Source of the DNA: Brachybacterium sp. FME24
Lineage (GTDB): Bacteria; Actinomycetota; Actinomycetes; Actinomycetales; Dermabacteraceae
Length of the DNA: 64,000 nt
Direction of reading: 5' to 3'
Assembly (NCBI RefSeq): GCF_014897705.1
Contig: NZ_JABUXV010000003.1
Location: 186,001 to 250,000, forward strand
Shown here: piece after piece, positions 17,533 through 26,778 of the stretch
Position numbering within the stretch: position 1 is the first letter of the stretch
How the letters are laid out: each line of letters begins with the position of its first letter
Notes under the pieces: model-generated
What the model was told of the DNA's origin: nothing
Databases searched by the model: none
The model's input: only the letters and a program-made list of their open reading frames with translations
Position numbers and translations under genes: made by a program

Positions 17533-17542
17533 TTCACACCAG
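17533..17542 (-). promoter_or_regulatory. CTGGTGTGAA box upstream of protease gene
   Basis: Same 10-mer as at 16378-16387, 83 bases from the protease ATG to its far end (82 in the repeat-peptide gene). Followed by CATAGC where the other gene has TATTGT. Confidence 0.45.
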
Positions 17543-17559
17543 AGGTTCGACGCGATCAA

Positions 17560-17575
17560 GTGACCCAAGGGTCAC
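17560..17575. promoter_or_regulatory. Palindrome GTGACCC-AA-GGGTCAC upstream of protease
   Basis: Perfect 7-bp inverted repeat with a 2-base centre, about 100 bases upstream of the protease start and 41 bases past the stop of the 85-aa gene. A single GGGTCAC half-site also lies just before the repeat-peptide start. Candidate regulator site. Confidence 0.45.
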
Positions 17576-17616
17576 CATCTGCCGCGGCGACCGACTGCCA
17601 CCCTTCGCCCTCTCCG

Positions 17617-17874
17617 CTAGTCGTCGCGCTCTGCAGCCTGCACCCCGTCAACGCAGGTCGCTCCACCCTTCGTCACTCCGAGTCCCGACTCCCCCGGCTC
17701 CTGCGACTCCGCCTCGTCTCCGTGCGCCGCACCGGGTGAATCCGCCGAAAGCTCTCTCTCGAAAGGGGCGGGCCGTGCGGCGTGTCGCCGCTGCGCGGTC
17801 CAATAGGCGGCAGCGGACCCGACACCGTCGGACAGTTCGCGGGCGGCGGGATCCTCCGAGCGTCGTGCAGTCAT
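17617..17874 (-). CDS. Small hypothetical protein (85 aa)
   Basis: An 86-codon frame opens at ATG 17874, 11 bases after the phosphatase stop, with GAGGAG at good spacing. It begins MTARRSEDPAARELSDGVGS, then 'AAYWTAQRRHAARPAPFERE', and ends in an acidic tail with one Cys. No family recognised. Position and ribosome-binding site support translation coupled to the phosphatase; composition is otherwise unremarkable, so it could be spurious. Confidence 0.5.
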   Translation of the reverse strand: MTARRSEDPAARELSDGVGSAAAYWTAQRRHAARPAPFERELSADSPGAAHGDEAESQEPGESGLGVTKGGATCVDGVQAAERDD

Positions 17875-17885
17875 GGCGAAGCTCC

Positions 17886-18449
17886 TCACAGGTCGACGAG
17901 ATGGCCGACGTCGCTGACAGCGAGCACCGACCATTCTCCGGTCGGACGGATGCGCAGTTCGGTGAGGCTCGCAGCGGCCACCGGCAGCTGCATCCAGGCG
18001 GCGGGCGGGGCTCCGAGCGCGGCGCTCACGAAGGCGCCGACCACGAAGGCGTGGGTGACCGCGAGAAGCGTTCCGGGCTCCCCCGACGCGCTGAGCTCCT
18101 CCCATGCCCGGCCGAGCGCCGCCGCATCCTCGTCCCGCTCCTGGACCGGGGTCTGCTGCAGGCGCTCCCAGCGGTGGCGCGGGTAGTCTCCCCAGCGGTC
18201 GGCCGAGGGGCGCGGCGTGCGGTCCTCGAGGAGCGAGGTCGGGCGGGAGTCCAGGCCGATGCCCTGTGCGAGGATCTCGGCGCTCTCCCGGGCGCGGCGT
18301 CGCGGTCCGTGCCGCAGCTCATCGATGTCCTCTCCTCGAAGACGTGCAGCGAGCGCCTGGGCCTGACGGGCACCGACCTCGCTGAGTGCGGGGTCGGCGT
18401 CGTCGTGTGCGGCCGCCTGGGCATGGCGTACGAGCAGGATCCGGTCCAT
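17886..18449 (-). CDS. Histidine phosphatase-superfamily protein
   Basis: 187 aa. N-terminal 'ILLVRHAQAA' is the RHG-type catalytic motif (RHA here) with phosphoacceptor His; 'LLAVTHAFVVGAFV' gives the second catalytic His. 'ALSEVGARQAQALAARL' is the usual helix after the active site. A phosphomonoesterase or SixA/phosphoglycerate-mutase-like role is likely; substrate unknown. Third gene after cimA in a same-strand run. Confidence 0.85.
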   Translation of the reverse strand: MDRILLVRHAQAAAHDDADPALSEVGARQAQALAARLRGEDIDELRHGPRRRARESAEILAQGIGLDSRPTSLLEDRTPRPSADRWGDYPRHRWERLQQTPVQERDEDAAALGRAWEELSASGEPGTLLAVTHAFVVGAFVSAALGAPPAAWMQLPVAAASLTELRIRPTGEWSVLAVSDVGHLVDL

Positions 18450-18505
18450 GGCGCCGAACCTATCAAGGAGAGCCCAGGAGGCCCGTGCTCAGAGGCCCGT
18501 CGGGG

Positions 18506-19039
18506 TCAGTCCCTCGCGTCGAGTTCCAGGTCGACCATGAGCTCCGCGGCGATCCGCTCGAGCGCGTCGCGGATCTGGGTCTCGTCGGTGCCGGTGGCCA
18601 GACGCACCTCGGCCTCCGCCTCGAACAGCATGCCGCCCCCCTCGGGAGCCGCGCGGGTCCAGCTGCGCAGACCGTCGATCGTGGCGCCCTGCGAGGTGAG
18701 AGCCGTGGTGATCTCTCGGACCATTCCGGTGCGGTCCTGCCCCAGCAGATGCAGCTGCAGCGACTCGCCGGTGGCGGCCCGGCCCGCACCGGTCGCAGCG
18801 GCGCTGGCTTCGACCTCGAGGCCCACCTCGTCGGCCAGGGCGGGGAGAGTGTTCAGGAATCCCTCGACGTTCTCCTCCGGAAGGTCCACCTGGACGATTC
18901 CGGCGAACTTCCCGGCGAGCAGGGCCAGCTGGCTGTCGACCCAGTTCCCGCCGTGCTCGTCGACGGCGGCAGCGAGGGCGGCGACGAGGCCGGGGCGGTC
19001 GTCTCCGAGGGCGGTGAGCAGGTAGGTCGTCATGGCCAC
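18506..19039 (-). CDS. Tandem ACT-domain protein (GcvR-like)
   Basis: 177 residues with two ACT-type domains: 'YLLTALGDDRPGLVAALAAA' at the start and 'LHLLGQDRTGMVREITTALT' (about residues 94-113). Small amino-acid-sensing regulators such as glycine cleavage repressor GcvR have this layout; the ligand is not readable but the position after cimA/ilvE/leuB/serA suggests amino acid sensing. GTG 19039 is better spaced from AAGGAAG than the ATG two codons later. Confidence 0.78.
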   Translation of the reverse strand: MAMTTYLLTALGDDRPGLVAALAAAVDEHGGNWVDSQLALLAGKFAGIVQVDLPEENVEGFLNTLPALADEVGLEVEASAAATGAGRAATGESLQLHLLGQDRTGMVREITTALTSQGATIDGLRSWTRAAPEGGGMLFEAEAEVRLATGTDETQIRDALERIAAELMVDLELDARD

Positions 19040-19082
19040 AGGCTAATGCTTCCTTCCTGGTGCGACGAGCCGCGACGCGGGA

Positions 19083-20705
19083 TCAGACGCCTGCCTTGTA
19101 CAGCCCGTAGGTGTACGCGTCGAAGATCGCCTCCCACGAGGCCTCGATGAGGTTCGGCCCCACGCCCACGGTCTGGAACTCGAGCCCGCGACCGGAGGTG
19201 CGCACGAGAACCCGGGTGGTGGCATCGGTGCCGTGCTGCGCGTCGAGGATCCGCACCTTGAAGTCCTGCAGCTCGAAGTCGTCGATCATCGGGTATCGGT
19301 CCCGCAGAGCAGCCCGCAGTGCGAGGTCCAGGGCGTGGACGGGCCCGTTGCCCTCGGCGATCGCCACCTTCCGCTCCCGCTCCCCCTGGGCATCTCCCGC
19401 GAGCTTCACGGTCGCCTCGGTCTCGAGCACGCCATCGCGCCCCTGCTGCGAGGTCGTCCGCCAGGATTCGACCTGCACGAAGCTCGGCACCTGGCCGAGC
19501 TCATCGAGCACGAGCAGCTCGAAGGAGGCATCAGCCGCCTCGTAGGAGTAACCCTCCGCCTCGCGCTGCTTGACCGTTGCGGCCAGGCGCGAGAGGAGAT
19601 CGGGGTCCCCGGTGAGGTCGAAGCCCAGCTCACGGCCCTTGAGTTCGATCGAGGAGCGGCCGGCCATGTCAGAGATGATCATGCGCATGTCGTTGCCGAT
19701 CGCGCGCGGATCGATGTGCTGGTAGAGGTCGGGGTCCACGCGGATGGCGCTGGCGTGCAGACCGGCCTTGTGCGCGAAGGCGCTCGCACCGACATAGGGC
19801 GCCCGCGGGGTGACCGGCATGTTGACGATCTCTCCGATCGCGTGCGCGATGCGGGTGGTCTCCCCGAAGGTCCCCGGGGGCACCAGATCCATCCCCATCT
19901 TCAGCTGCAGATCCGCGACCAGGGTGAGCAGGTCGGCGTTGCCGGTGCGCTCCCCGTAGCCGTTGATGCAGCCCTGGACGTGGGAGATCCCGGCGCGCAC
20001 CGCGGTCAGCGCGTTGGCGACCGCGCAGCCGGAGTCGTTGTGGGTGTGCACTCCCAAGCGCGCCTGCGGATGCCCGGCGGCGACGAGACGCGCACGGAGG
20101 TCCTCGATGATCTCGGTGACCTGATGCGGGAGCATCCCTCCGTTGGTATCGCACAGGGCGACGACCTCGGCCCCCGCCTCATAGGCGGCCACGACCACGG
20201 AACTTGTGTAGTCGGCGTCGTGGACGAAGCCGTCGAAGAAGTGCTCGGCATCGACGAAGACCTCGCGGCCAAGTCCCACCAGGTGTGCCACGGTGTCGCG
20301 CACCATGGCGAGGTTCTCCTCCCCGGTGGTGCGCAGAGCGCCGGTGACGTGCCGCAGGTCGGATTTCGCGACCAGGGTGATGGTGGGAGCTCCGGAGTCG
20401 ACCAGGGCTGCCACCTGGGCATCCTCGGCAACCTGGATGCCCGCCTTGCGGGTGGCGCCGAAGGCGGCCAGGCGTGCGGTGGTCAGCTCGAGCTCGCCGG
20501 CGGCGCGGGCGAAGAATTCTGTGTCGCGCGGCACGGCGCCGGGCCAGCCGCCCTCGATATACGTCACGCCGAGTTCGTCGAGGAGTCGGGCGACGGCGAG
20601 CTTGTCGGCGACCGAGAGGGTCAGTCCCTCCTGCTGGGAGCCGTCCCGCAGGGTCGTGTCGTAGACGTGGAAGTCGTGGAGGGGCGCAGTGGCTCGTGTA
20701 CTCAT
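19083..20705 (-). CDS. cimA: (R)-citramalate synthase (CimA)
   Basis: Condenses acetyl-CoA with pyruvate to citramalate, giving 2-oxobutyrate for isoleucine without threonine deaminase. The 540-aa product starts with 'YDTTLRDGSQQEGLTLSV' (catalytic Arg/Asp), has the metal-binding 'GVHTHNDSGCAVANAL' and a C-terminal LeuA-dimer regulatory domain ending 'AIFDAYTYGLYKAGV'. Length and N-terminal motif fit CimA better than 2-isopropylmalate synthase. It follows ilvE by 7 bases. Confidence 0.9.
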   Translation of the reverse strand: MSTRATAPLHDFHVYDTTLRDGSQQEGLTLSVADKLAVARLLDELGVTYIEGGWPGAVPRDTEFFARAAGELELTTARLAAFGATRKAGIQVAEDAQVAALVDSGAPTITLVAKSDLRHVTGALRTTGEENLAMVRDTVAHLVGLGREVFVDAEHFFDGFVHDADYTSSVVVAAYEAGAEVVALCDTNGGMLPHQVTEIIEDLRARLVAAGHPQARLGVHTHNDSGCAVANALTAVRAGISHVQGCINGYGERTGNADLLTLVADLQLKMGMDLVPPGTFGETTRIAHAIGEIVNMPVTPRAPYVGASAFAHKAGLHASAIRVDPDLYQHIDPRAIGNDMRMIISDMAGRSSIELKGRELGFDLTGDPDLLSRLAATVKQREAEGYSYEAADASFELLVLDELGQVPSFVQVESWRTTSQQGRDGVLETEATVKLAGDAQGERERKVAIAEGNGPVHALDLALRAALRDRYPMIDDFELQDFKVRILDAQHGTDATTRVLVRTSGRGLEFQTVGVGPNLIEASWEAIFDAYTYGLYKAGV

Positions 20706-20712
20706 CGTGTTC

Positions 20713-21804
20713 TCAGACCAGTCGGGTCAGCCAGCCGTGACGGTCCGGGATGCGGCCGTACTGGATGTCGGTGAGCTCCTGGCGCAGCGCGAGGGTGACG
20801 TCGCCGGAGCCGCCGTCACCGACTCTCCAGCTGCCGCCGTGGGCTCGGAATTCCCCGATGGGGTTGATCACCGCCGCGGTGCCGCAGGCGAACATCTCGG
20901 TGATCTCCCCGGAGTCCAGCTGCGCGAGGAGGTCGCTCATGACGAGCTTCTGCTCGACGGTCTCGAGCCCGCGGTCGGCGGCCAGGCGCAGGATCGATTC
21001 GCGGGTGACGCCCTCGAGGATCGATCCGGTCAGGGTCGGGGTGAGGAGACGACCGTCCTTCGTGATCGCGAAGACGTTCATCCCCGAGAGCTCGTCGATG
21101 CTCGTGTGGGTCTCGGAGTCCAGGAACAGGACCTCATCGGCGCCGTGCTCGGCGGCCTCGTTCTTGCCCAGCAGCGAGGAGGCATAGTTGCCGCCGCACT
21201 TGGCCGCGCCGGTGCCGCCGGCGCCGGCGCGGGCGTACTCGTCGGTGATCCACACGACTAGCGGCTGCACGCCGCGCGGGAAGTACGGGCCGGCGGGAGA
21301 GGCGATGACGTAGTACTCCACGGTGTGGGAGGCCCGCACCCCGAGGAACTCCTCGCTCGCGAACATGAAGGGTCGCAGGTACAGCGACTCCTCGCTGGTG
21401 GCCTCGGGCACCCAGGGCTCGTCGGCCGCGACCACGGCCTTCAGCGAGCTCAGGAAGTCCTCGACCGGCAGCTCCGGCAGGGCGAGTCGGCGAGCGGAGC
21501 GCTGCAGGCGCTGCGCATTGCGCTCGGGACGGAAGGTCCACACCGATCCGTCGGCGTGCCGGAACGCCTTGAGTCCCTCGAAGATCTCCTGGCCGTAGTG
21601 CAGCACCGCGACGGCCGGCGACAGCGACAGCGGGCCGAAGGGCAGCACCTCCCCCCCGCTCCAGCCGCCCTCGATCCGCCAGGTCGCGTGGGCCATGAAG
21701 TCGGTGTAGTACTGGCCGAAGCCCGGGTCGGCGAGAATTCGAGCGCGCTCATCCTCGCCGATGCGGCGAGTCAGGTCGGACTGGGTGAAGGCGAGCGCGC
21801 TCAT
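20713..21804 (-). CDS. ilvE: Branched-chain amino acid aminotransferase (IlvE)
   Basis: PLP-dependent class IV transaminase making valine, leucine and isoleucine from their keto acids. 363 aa, family length. The PLP lysine lies in 'GTGAAKCGGNYASSL'; 'LHYGQEIFEGLKAFRHADG' and 'LRPFMFASEEFLGV' are family blocks. CGAGGAG precedes ATG 21804. Between leuB (39 bases upstream) and cimA (7 bases downstream) on the same strand. Confidence 0.95.
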   Translation of the reverse strand: MSALAFTQSDLTRRIGEDERARILADPGFGQYYTDFMAHATWRIEGGWSGGEVLPFGPLSLSPAVAVLHYGQEIFEGLKAFRHADGSVWTFRPERNAQRLQRSARRLALPELPVEDFLSSLKAVVAADEPWVPEATSEESLYLRPFMFASEEFLGVRASHTVEYYVIASPAGPYFPRGVQPLVVWITDEYARAGAGGTGAAKCGGNYASSLLGKNEAAEHGADEVLFLDSETHTSIDELSGMNVFAITKDGRLLTPTLTGSILEGVTRESILRLAADRGLETVEQKLVMSDLLAQLDSGEITEMFACGTAAVINPIGEFRAHGGSWRVGDGGSGDVTLALRQELTDIQYGRIPDRHGWLTRLV

Positions 21805-21843
21805 GGGATTCTCCTCGAGGCAGTGGGGTTCGGGGCAAGTGTG

Positions 21844-22923
21844 TCAGTGCCCGGAGATCGCGGCGACCAGGGCGTCGCCGATCTCCGTGGTGCCGCGGGC
21901 CGCGAGATCCGCGGTCTCGGCGCGTGCGGCGAGATCCATCTCGACGGCTGCGCGCACCGCGGCGGCGGGCTCGACGTGTCCGAGGTGGTCCAGCATCAGG
22001 GCGACCGAGAGCACCGTGGCCGTGGGATCGGCCAGGTTCTTGCCCGCGATATCCGGGGCGGAGCCATGGACCGGCTCGAACATCGAGGGGAAGGCACCGG
22101 AGGGGTTGAGGTTGCCGCTCGCAGCGAGGCCGATGCCGCCGCCGACGGCCGCGGCCAGATCCGTGACGATGTCCCCGAAGAGGTTGTCGGTGACGATGAC
22201 GTCGAAACGGCCGGGATCCGTGGCGAGGTAGATCATCGCGGCATCGACATGGGCGTAGTCCACGACGACGTCGGGGTGCTCGGCGCCGACCTCCTCGACG
22301 ATCCGGCGCCACAGGTGACCTGCGTGGACCAGCACGTTGTGCTTGTGGACCAGGGTGAGCTTCCCGCGACGCTGCTCGGCCTGCTCGAACGCGTAGCGGA
22401 CCACGCGCTCGACGCCGACGGCGGTGTTCAGGGAGACCTCGGTGGCGACCTCCAGTGCCGTCCCGGTGCGCATGGAGCCGCCATTGCCGACATACGGGCC
22501 CTCGGTGCCTTCCCGGACCACGAGGAAGTCCATGTCGCCGGGATCGGCGAGCGGCGAGGCCACCCCCGGGAAGAGCTTGGTGGGACGCAGGTTCACGTAG
22601 TGGTCGAAACCGAAGCGGAGCTTGAGCAGCAGTCCGCGCTCGAGCACGCCCGAGGGCACATCGGGGTCGCCCACGGCTCCCAGCAGGATCGCGTCGTGCT
22701 CGGCCAGCCGGATCATGTCCTCGTCGGTGAGGGTCTCACCGGTGCGGTGCCAACGGCCCGCTCCGAGGTCGTAGTCGGTGGTCGCCACGCTGACGCCGAC
22801 CGGCTCGAGGGCGGCGCGCAGGGCACGCACGCCCTGCGGCACGACCTCCTTGCCGATGCCGTCTCCCTCGATGACGGCGAGGCTCAGGACGTCGGGCGAG
22901 GCGGATGCACGGGTGGTGCTCAT
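21844..22923 (-). CDS. leuB: 3-isopropylmalate dehydrogenase (LeuB)
   Basis: NAD-dependent oxidative decarboxylation of 3-isopropylmalate in leucine synthesis. 359 aa with '[20 protein letters not shown]', Mg/substrate-site '[19 protein letters not shown]' and the NAD loop '[20 protein letters not shown]'. ATG 22923 has GGAG upstream; a longer frame overlaps serA and is rejected. Follows serA by 37 bases. Confidence 0.95.
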   Translation of the reverse strand: MSTTRASASPDVLSLAVIEGDGIGKEVVPQGVRALRAALEPVGVSVATTDYDLGAGRWHRTGETLTDEDMIRLAEHDAILLGAVGDPDVPSGVLERGLLLKLRFGFDHYVNLRPTKLFPGVASPLADPGDMDFLVVREGTEGPYVGNGGSMRTGTALEVATEVSLNTAVGVERVVRYAFEQAEQRRGKLTLVHKHNVLVHAGHLWRRIVEEVGAEHPDVVVDYAHVDAAMIYLATDPGRFDVIVTDNLFGDIVTDLAAAVGGGIGLAASGNLNPSGAFPSMFEPVHGSAPDIAGKNLADPTATVLSVALMLDHLGHVEPAAAVRAAVEMDLAARAETADLAARGTTEIGDALVAAISGH

Positions 22924-22960
22924 GGGGAACTCCGGTTCTTCGGGGTCGTCGGGACGCTGG

Positions 22961-24568
22961 TCAGTAGACGAGATCGACCGCGTGGATCGCGTGGGCGCCG
23001 ATGCTCGTGCCGATCTGCTCGGCGAGCTCGCGGTCCACGGATTCGTCGAGGTCCAGGACCACGAGGGCCTCGGCGCCGCGGACGTTGCCCGCACGGGAGA
23101 CCTGCATGCCGGCGATGTTGACGCCTGCCTCGCCCAGTCGGACGCCGTACTGGCCGATCAGGCCCGGCCCGTCGTCGTAGCGGATCAGCAGCAGGTGGTC
23201 GCTCAGCGGCACGTCCAGGGCGTGGCCGGCGACTTCGGTGAGCTTGTGCTCCTGGTCGACGCCGCTCAGGGTGCCCGAGACGGAGACGACCTCCCCGTCG
23301 CGCAGAGTGCCGCGCAGGGTGATGACATTGCGGAAGCGCTCGGAGGTCTCGTCGGTCACGAGCTGCACCGTGATCCCGCGCTCCTCGGCCAGGACCGGCG
23401 CGTTGACGTAGCTGACCTGCTCGGTCACCACGCTGCGGAAGAGGCCACGCAGGGCGGAGAGCTTGAGCGCGGTGACGTCCCGGGACGCGATCTCGCCGTG
23501 CACCTCGATATCGAGCAGCTCGGGCGATTCGCCCGCGAGGGCCGTGAAGAGCTGGCCGAGACGGTCGGCGAGGGCCACGCCGGGGCGGACCAGGTCGTCG
23601 ATCGCGCCGCCGGCGACGTTCACGGCGTCGGGGACGAGTTCTCCGGCCAGTGCCAGACGCACCGATTTCGCGACGGCGACTCCGGCCTTCTCCTGGGCCT
23701 CGGCGGTCGAGGCGCCCAGATGCGGGGTGAGGGTGATGTTCTCGAGGTCCAGGAGTCGCTTCGCACTGGGTGACGATGCGGGCGGCTCGGAGGTGTACAC
23801 GTCCAGTCCGGCGCCGGCGATGCGGTCCGAGCTGAGCGCCTCGTAGAGGGCGTCCTCGTCGATCAGGCCACCGCGGGCGGCGTTGACGATGTGCAGGTTC
23901 GGCTTCGCGAGCGCGAACTGCTCCGTCCCGATGAGCCCGGTGGTCTCCGGGGTCTTCGGCATGTGGACCGTGACGATGTCGGCCTCGCCCATCAGCTCGT
24001 CGAGCTCGACGACCCGGGCTCCGAGCTCGGCGGCCCGGGTGTGATTGACATAGGGGTCGTAGGCGAGCAGGTTCACGCCGAAGGGGGCGAGGCGCTCGGC
24101 GACCAGCTGCCCGATGCGGCCGAAGCCCACGACGCCGACGGTCTTGCCCAGCAGCTCGACACCGGTGAGCTGCTTGCGCTCCCAGCGACCCGACTTCACC
24201 GAGGCGTCGGCGCGCGCGAGGTTGCGCAGCGAGGTGAGGATCAGGGTGACGGCGAGCTCGGCGGCCGAGACGATGTTCGAGGTGGGTGCATTGATGACCA
24301 TGACGCCGGCCGATGTCGCGGACGGGACGTCGACGTTGTCCAGGCCGACGCCTGCACGGGCGACGACCTTCAGCTGCTTCGCCGCGGCGAACACCTCGGC
24401 GTCGACCTGGGTCGCGGAGCGGACCAGGAGCGCGTCGGCCTCCGCGATGGCGGAGAGCAGTGCGGCACGGTCGGTGCCGTCGACATGGCGGACATCGGCG
24501 TCGCTGCCGAAGACCTCGATAGTGGCGGGCGAGAGTTCTTCGGCGAAGAGCACGACGGGTCGCGTCAC
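22961..24568 (-). CDS. serA: D-3-phosphoglycerate dehydrogenase (SerA)
   Basis: First step of serine synthesis. 535 aa: NAD-binding Rossmann motif '[17 protein letters not shown]', '[13 protein letters not shown]', catalytic '[15 protein letters not shown]', an intervening ASB-type domain, and a C-terminal ACT domain ('[20 protein letters not shown]') that in the family binds serine. GTG 24568 sits behind GGAGGAACATCCC. Heads a same-strand run through leuB, ilvE and cimA. Confidence 0.95.
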   Translation of the reverse strand: MTRPVVLFAEELSPATIEVFGSDADVRHVDGTDRAALLSAIAEADALLVRSATQVDAEVFAAAKQLKVVARAGVGLDNVDVPSATSAGVMVINAPTSNIVSAAELAVTLILTSLRNLARADASVKSGRWERKQLTGVELLGKTVGVVGFGRIGQLVAERLAPFGVNLLAYDPYVNHTRAAELGARVVELDELMGEADIVTVHMPKTPETTGLIGTEQFALAKPNLHIVNAARGGLIDEDALYEALSSDRIAGAGLDVYTSEPPASSPSAKRLLDLENITLTPHLGASTAEAQEKAGVAVAKSVRLALAGELVPDAVNVAGGAIDDLVRPGVALADRLGQLFTALAGESPELLDIEVHGEIASRDVTALKLSALRGLFRSVVTEQVSYVNAPVLAEERGITVQLVTDETSERFRNVITLRGTLRDGEVVSVSGTLSGVDQEHKLTEVAGHALDVPLSDHLLLIRYDDGPGLIGQYGVRLGEAGVNIAGMQVSRAGNVRGAEALVVLDLDESVDRELAEQIGTSIGAHAIHAVDLVY

Positions 24569-24748
24569 GGGATGTTCCTCCGGGTCGGGTGGCGGCACTC
24601 GGAAAAGCCGTCTCCGGGGCCACGGAAAGAATACGACGGTGTCCGCCATACGGTCACACTGGCCAAGATTCGAGACGGGAGATCGTGGCCCGCAGCCATC
24701 CGTCGCCACCGCCGGGCGGCACCGCCGGCGCGTGCGAGGTGACGCCTT

Positions 24749-25741
24749 TCACTCCTTCGCCGCACTCTTCGCCGCCTCCTTCGCGAGCACCTTCGCCCGA
24801 TCCCGCTCCGCCCGCAGGCGCCCCTCGCGCTTCTCGAGCTCCTGCGCGCGGCGCTGCGTGGCCTTGCGCAGCGCGATGATCGACGCCAGCTCGCTCTCGG
24901 CCGCCACGAGCGCTGCGGCCGCCGGGCGTGCAGGCTCCGTCGGCGAGGACGGCGCGCTCGCGGTCCCACCCTCCTCGAAGGCCCGCTCGATACCGGGCAT
25001 CAGCAGCGAGAGCGCGACCTCCACATCGTCGTCCCCGCCCGTCGACTCCGACCCCGCCGCGGGGTCCCCGAAATAGGCCCCGGAGTCGATGAGGTCCCGA
25101 GCGTCCGGGAAGCGGCCCTCGGCGACGATCTCGCGCAGCAGCTGCTGGGTCGCCTCACCGCCGCCATCCTGCTCCACGTTCATCTCGCGATTCATCGAGG
25201 CGAAGCCGCGCGCATTGACCGCCAGCAGCATCAGCACCCCTAGCTTGTCCTCCGCGGCGCCGGGGAGCGTGCGCATGGCCCGCATCCCGGCATCGACCGC
25301 GCGCACCTGGCCCGGCATGAGCATGGTCTCGCTCGCCAGGGGGATGTCGAGCGCCCAGGGATGACGCCGATAGGCCTCCATGATCGTGCGCACCCACTGC
25401 TCGAGCCCGGCGCGCCAGTCCTTGTCGTCGATCACCCACCCCTTGTCGCCGATGGCGGCATCGAGCATCAACCCCTGCAGGTCGTCCTTGGAGGAGACGT
25501 ACCGGTACAGCGCCATGGTCGTGAAGTCGAAGACTCGCGCCACCCGCTGCATGGTCACAGCAGTCAGACCCTCGCTGTCCGCGATCTCGATCGCCGCCTC
25601 CACGATCCGCTCGTGGCTCAGCTCCCGCTTGGGCCCGCGCTGCGGAGCGGCCGCGACGCCCCACGCCATGGCCACCAGTCTGGAGACGCCCTCGTCGCCC
25701 TGCCGTTCATCCTGTCGCGCCACGCTCCGCCTCCTGGTCAT
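24749..25741 (-). CDS. TetR-family regulator with Ala/Lys/Arg-rich C-terminal coil
   Basis: About 330 aa. N-terminal TetR helix-turn-helix ('LTAVTMQRVARVFDFTTMAL', 'YRYVSSKDDLQGLM'), then a ligand domain, and an extra C-terminal stretch of about 70 residues rich in Ala, Lys, Arg and Glu, predicted coiled coil ('LEKREGRLRAERDRAKVLAK'). It is divergent from a DrrAB-like ABC exporter, the usual position for its local repressor. Start uncertain: ATG 25741 has only an adjacent GAGG; ATG 25669 would omit 24 residues. Confidence 0.82.
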   Translation of the reverse strand: MTRRRSVARQDERQGDEGVSRLVAMAWGVAAAPQRGPKRELSHERIVEAAIEIADSEGLTAVTMQRVARVFDFTTMALYRYVSSKDDLQGLMLDAAIGDKGWVIDDKDWRAGLEQWVRTIMEAYRRHPWALDIPLASETMLMPGQVRAVDAGMRAMRTLPGAAEDKLGVLMLLAVNARGFASMNREMNVEQDGGGEATQQLLREIVAEGRFPDARDLIDSGAYFGDPAAGSESTGGDDDVEVALSLLMPGIERAFEEGGTASAPSSPTEPARPAAAALVAAESELASIIALRKATQRRAQELEKREGRLRAERDRAKVLAKEAAKSAAKE

Positions 25742-25841
25742 CCTCGGCACGCACTCCCTCGAGCCGCACCGCCGTACTCCCCGACAGCGTACGTCACACA
25801 CAGTTCCTTCCCGAGAACCCTTGCCCGTCCACTGCGTGCCA

Positions 25842-25866
25842 TGCATACTGTTTATGTTGCATACAG
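25842..25866. promoter_or_regulatory. Direct/inverted repeats, likely TetR operator for exporter
   Basis: TGCATAC occurs at 25842-25848 and 25858-25864, 16 bp apart, and CTGTTT...ATACAG (25848-25866) forms an imperfect dyad with 5 of 6 outer pairs. The A/T-rich island lies 43 bases before the ATPase gene in the divergent tetR/ABC spacer. Confidence 0.45.
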
Positions 25867-25908
25867 CAACGCGGTCATCGACTCCACCACGAACGGAACG
25901 GAACGCCC

Positions 25909-26778
25909 ATGAACGGCACCCTCGAGATCTCCGGGCTCTCCAAGTCATATCGGGAGCCCGTCCTGGACCACCTCGACCTCACGATCGACGACGGGGTGTT
26001 CGCCCTGCTCGGCCCCAACGGCGCCGGGAAGACCACACTGGTCTCGATCCTCACCACCCTGGTGCTGCCGGATTCCGGGTACGCCCGCATCGGGGGCGTC
26101 GACGTCGTGACCTCACCGCGCGAGGCACGCCGGCTCTTCGCCGCCACCGGGCAGGAGACCACCCTGGACGACCTCCTCACAGGCCGCGAGAACCTCGTGA
26201 TGCTCGGGAGACTGCTGGGACTGGGCCGGGGCGCGACGCGGCGCGCCGACGCGCTGCTCGAGCAGTTCGACCTCGCACCCGCGGGGCGTCGCACGGTCGC
26301 CACGTACTCCGGTGGCATGCGGCGGCGGCTCGATCTGGCCGCCTCCCTCCTCACGCAGCCCGCCGTGCTCTTCCTGGACGAGCCCACCACCGGGCTCGAC
26401 CCCGTGAGCAGGAACCGGGTCTGGGACGACATCCGAGCCCTGGCCGAGACGGGGACGACGGTCTTCCTCACCACCCAGACGCTCGACGAGGCAGAGGCGC
26501 TCGCCGACCGCATCGCCGTTCTGCGGGCGGGGCGGCTCGTCGCCGACGGCACCGCCGAGGAGCTCATCGCCGCCGTGGGCGGTCAGAGGTTGGTCCTGCT
26601 CGACTCCGAGAGGAACGAGGTGCGCAGCATCGACACCGACGGCACCGCTGCCTCCCTGGCCCACGCCATGTCCTCCCTGCACGCGCACGAGCAGGGACTG
26701 CACGTCGCTCTGCGCTCCCCCAGCCTGGACGACGCCTTCATCGCCCTGACCCAGACCCACCAGGAGGTGGCAGCATGA
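25909..26778 (+). CDS. ABC transporter ATP-binding protein (DrrA-like)
   Basis: 289-aa ATPase of an ABC-2 type exporter. Walker A 'GPNGAGKTTLVSIL', signature 'YSGGMRRRLDLAASLL', Walker B 'VLFLDEPTTGLDP', and His-switch region with Gln ('VFLTTQTLDEAEALADRI'), followed by a DrrA-like C-terminal extension. DrrA-like pumps export drugs or lipids; the substrate here is unknown. Its stop overlaps the permease start (ATGA), so the subunits are translationally coupled. Confidence 0.92.
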   Translation: MNGTLEISGLSKSYREPVLDHLDLTIDDGVFALLGPNGAGKTTLVSILTTLVLPDSGYARIGGVDVVTSPREARRLFAATGQETTLDDLLTGRENLVMLGRLLGLGRGATRRADALLEQFDLAPAGRRTVATYSGGMRRRLDLAASLLTQPAVLFLDEPTTGLDPVSRNRVWDDIRALAETGTTVFLTTQTLDEAEALADRIAVLRAGRLVADGTAEELIAAVGGQRLVLLDSERNEVRSIDTDGTAASLAHAMSSLHAHEQGLHVALRSPSLDDAFIALTQTHQEVAA

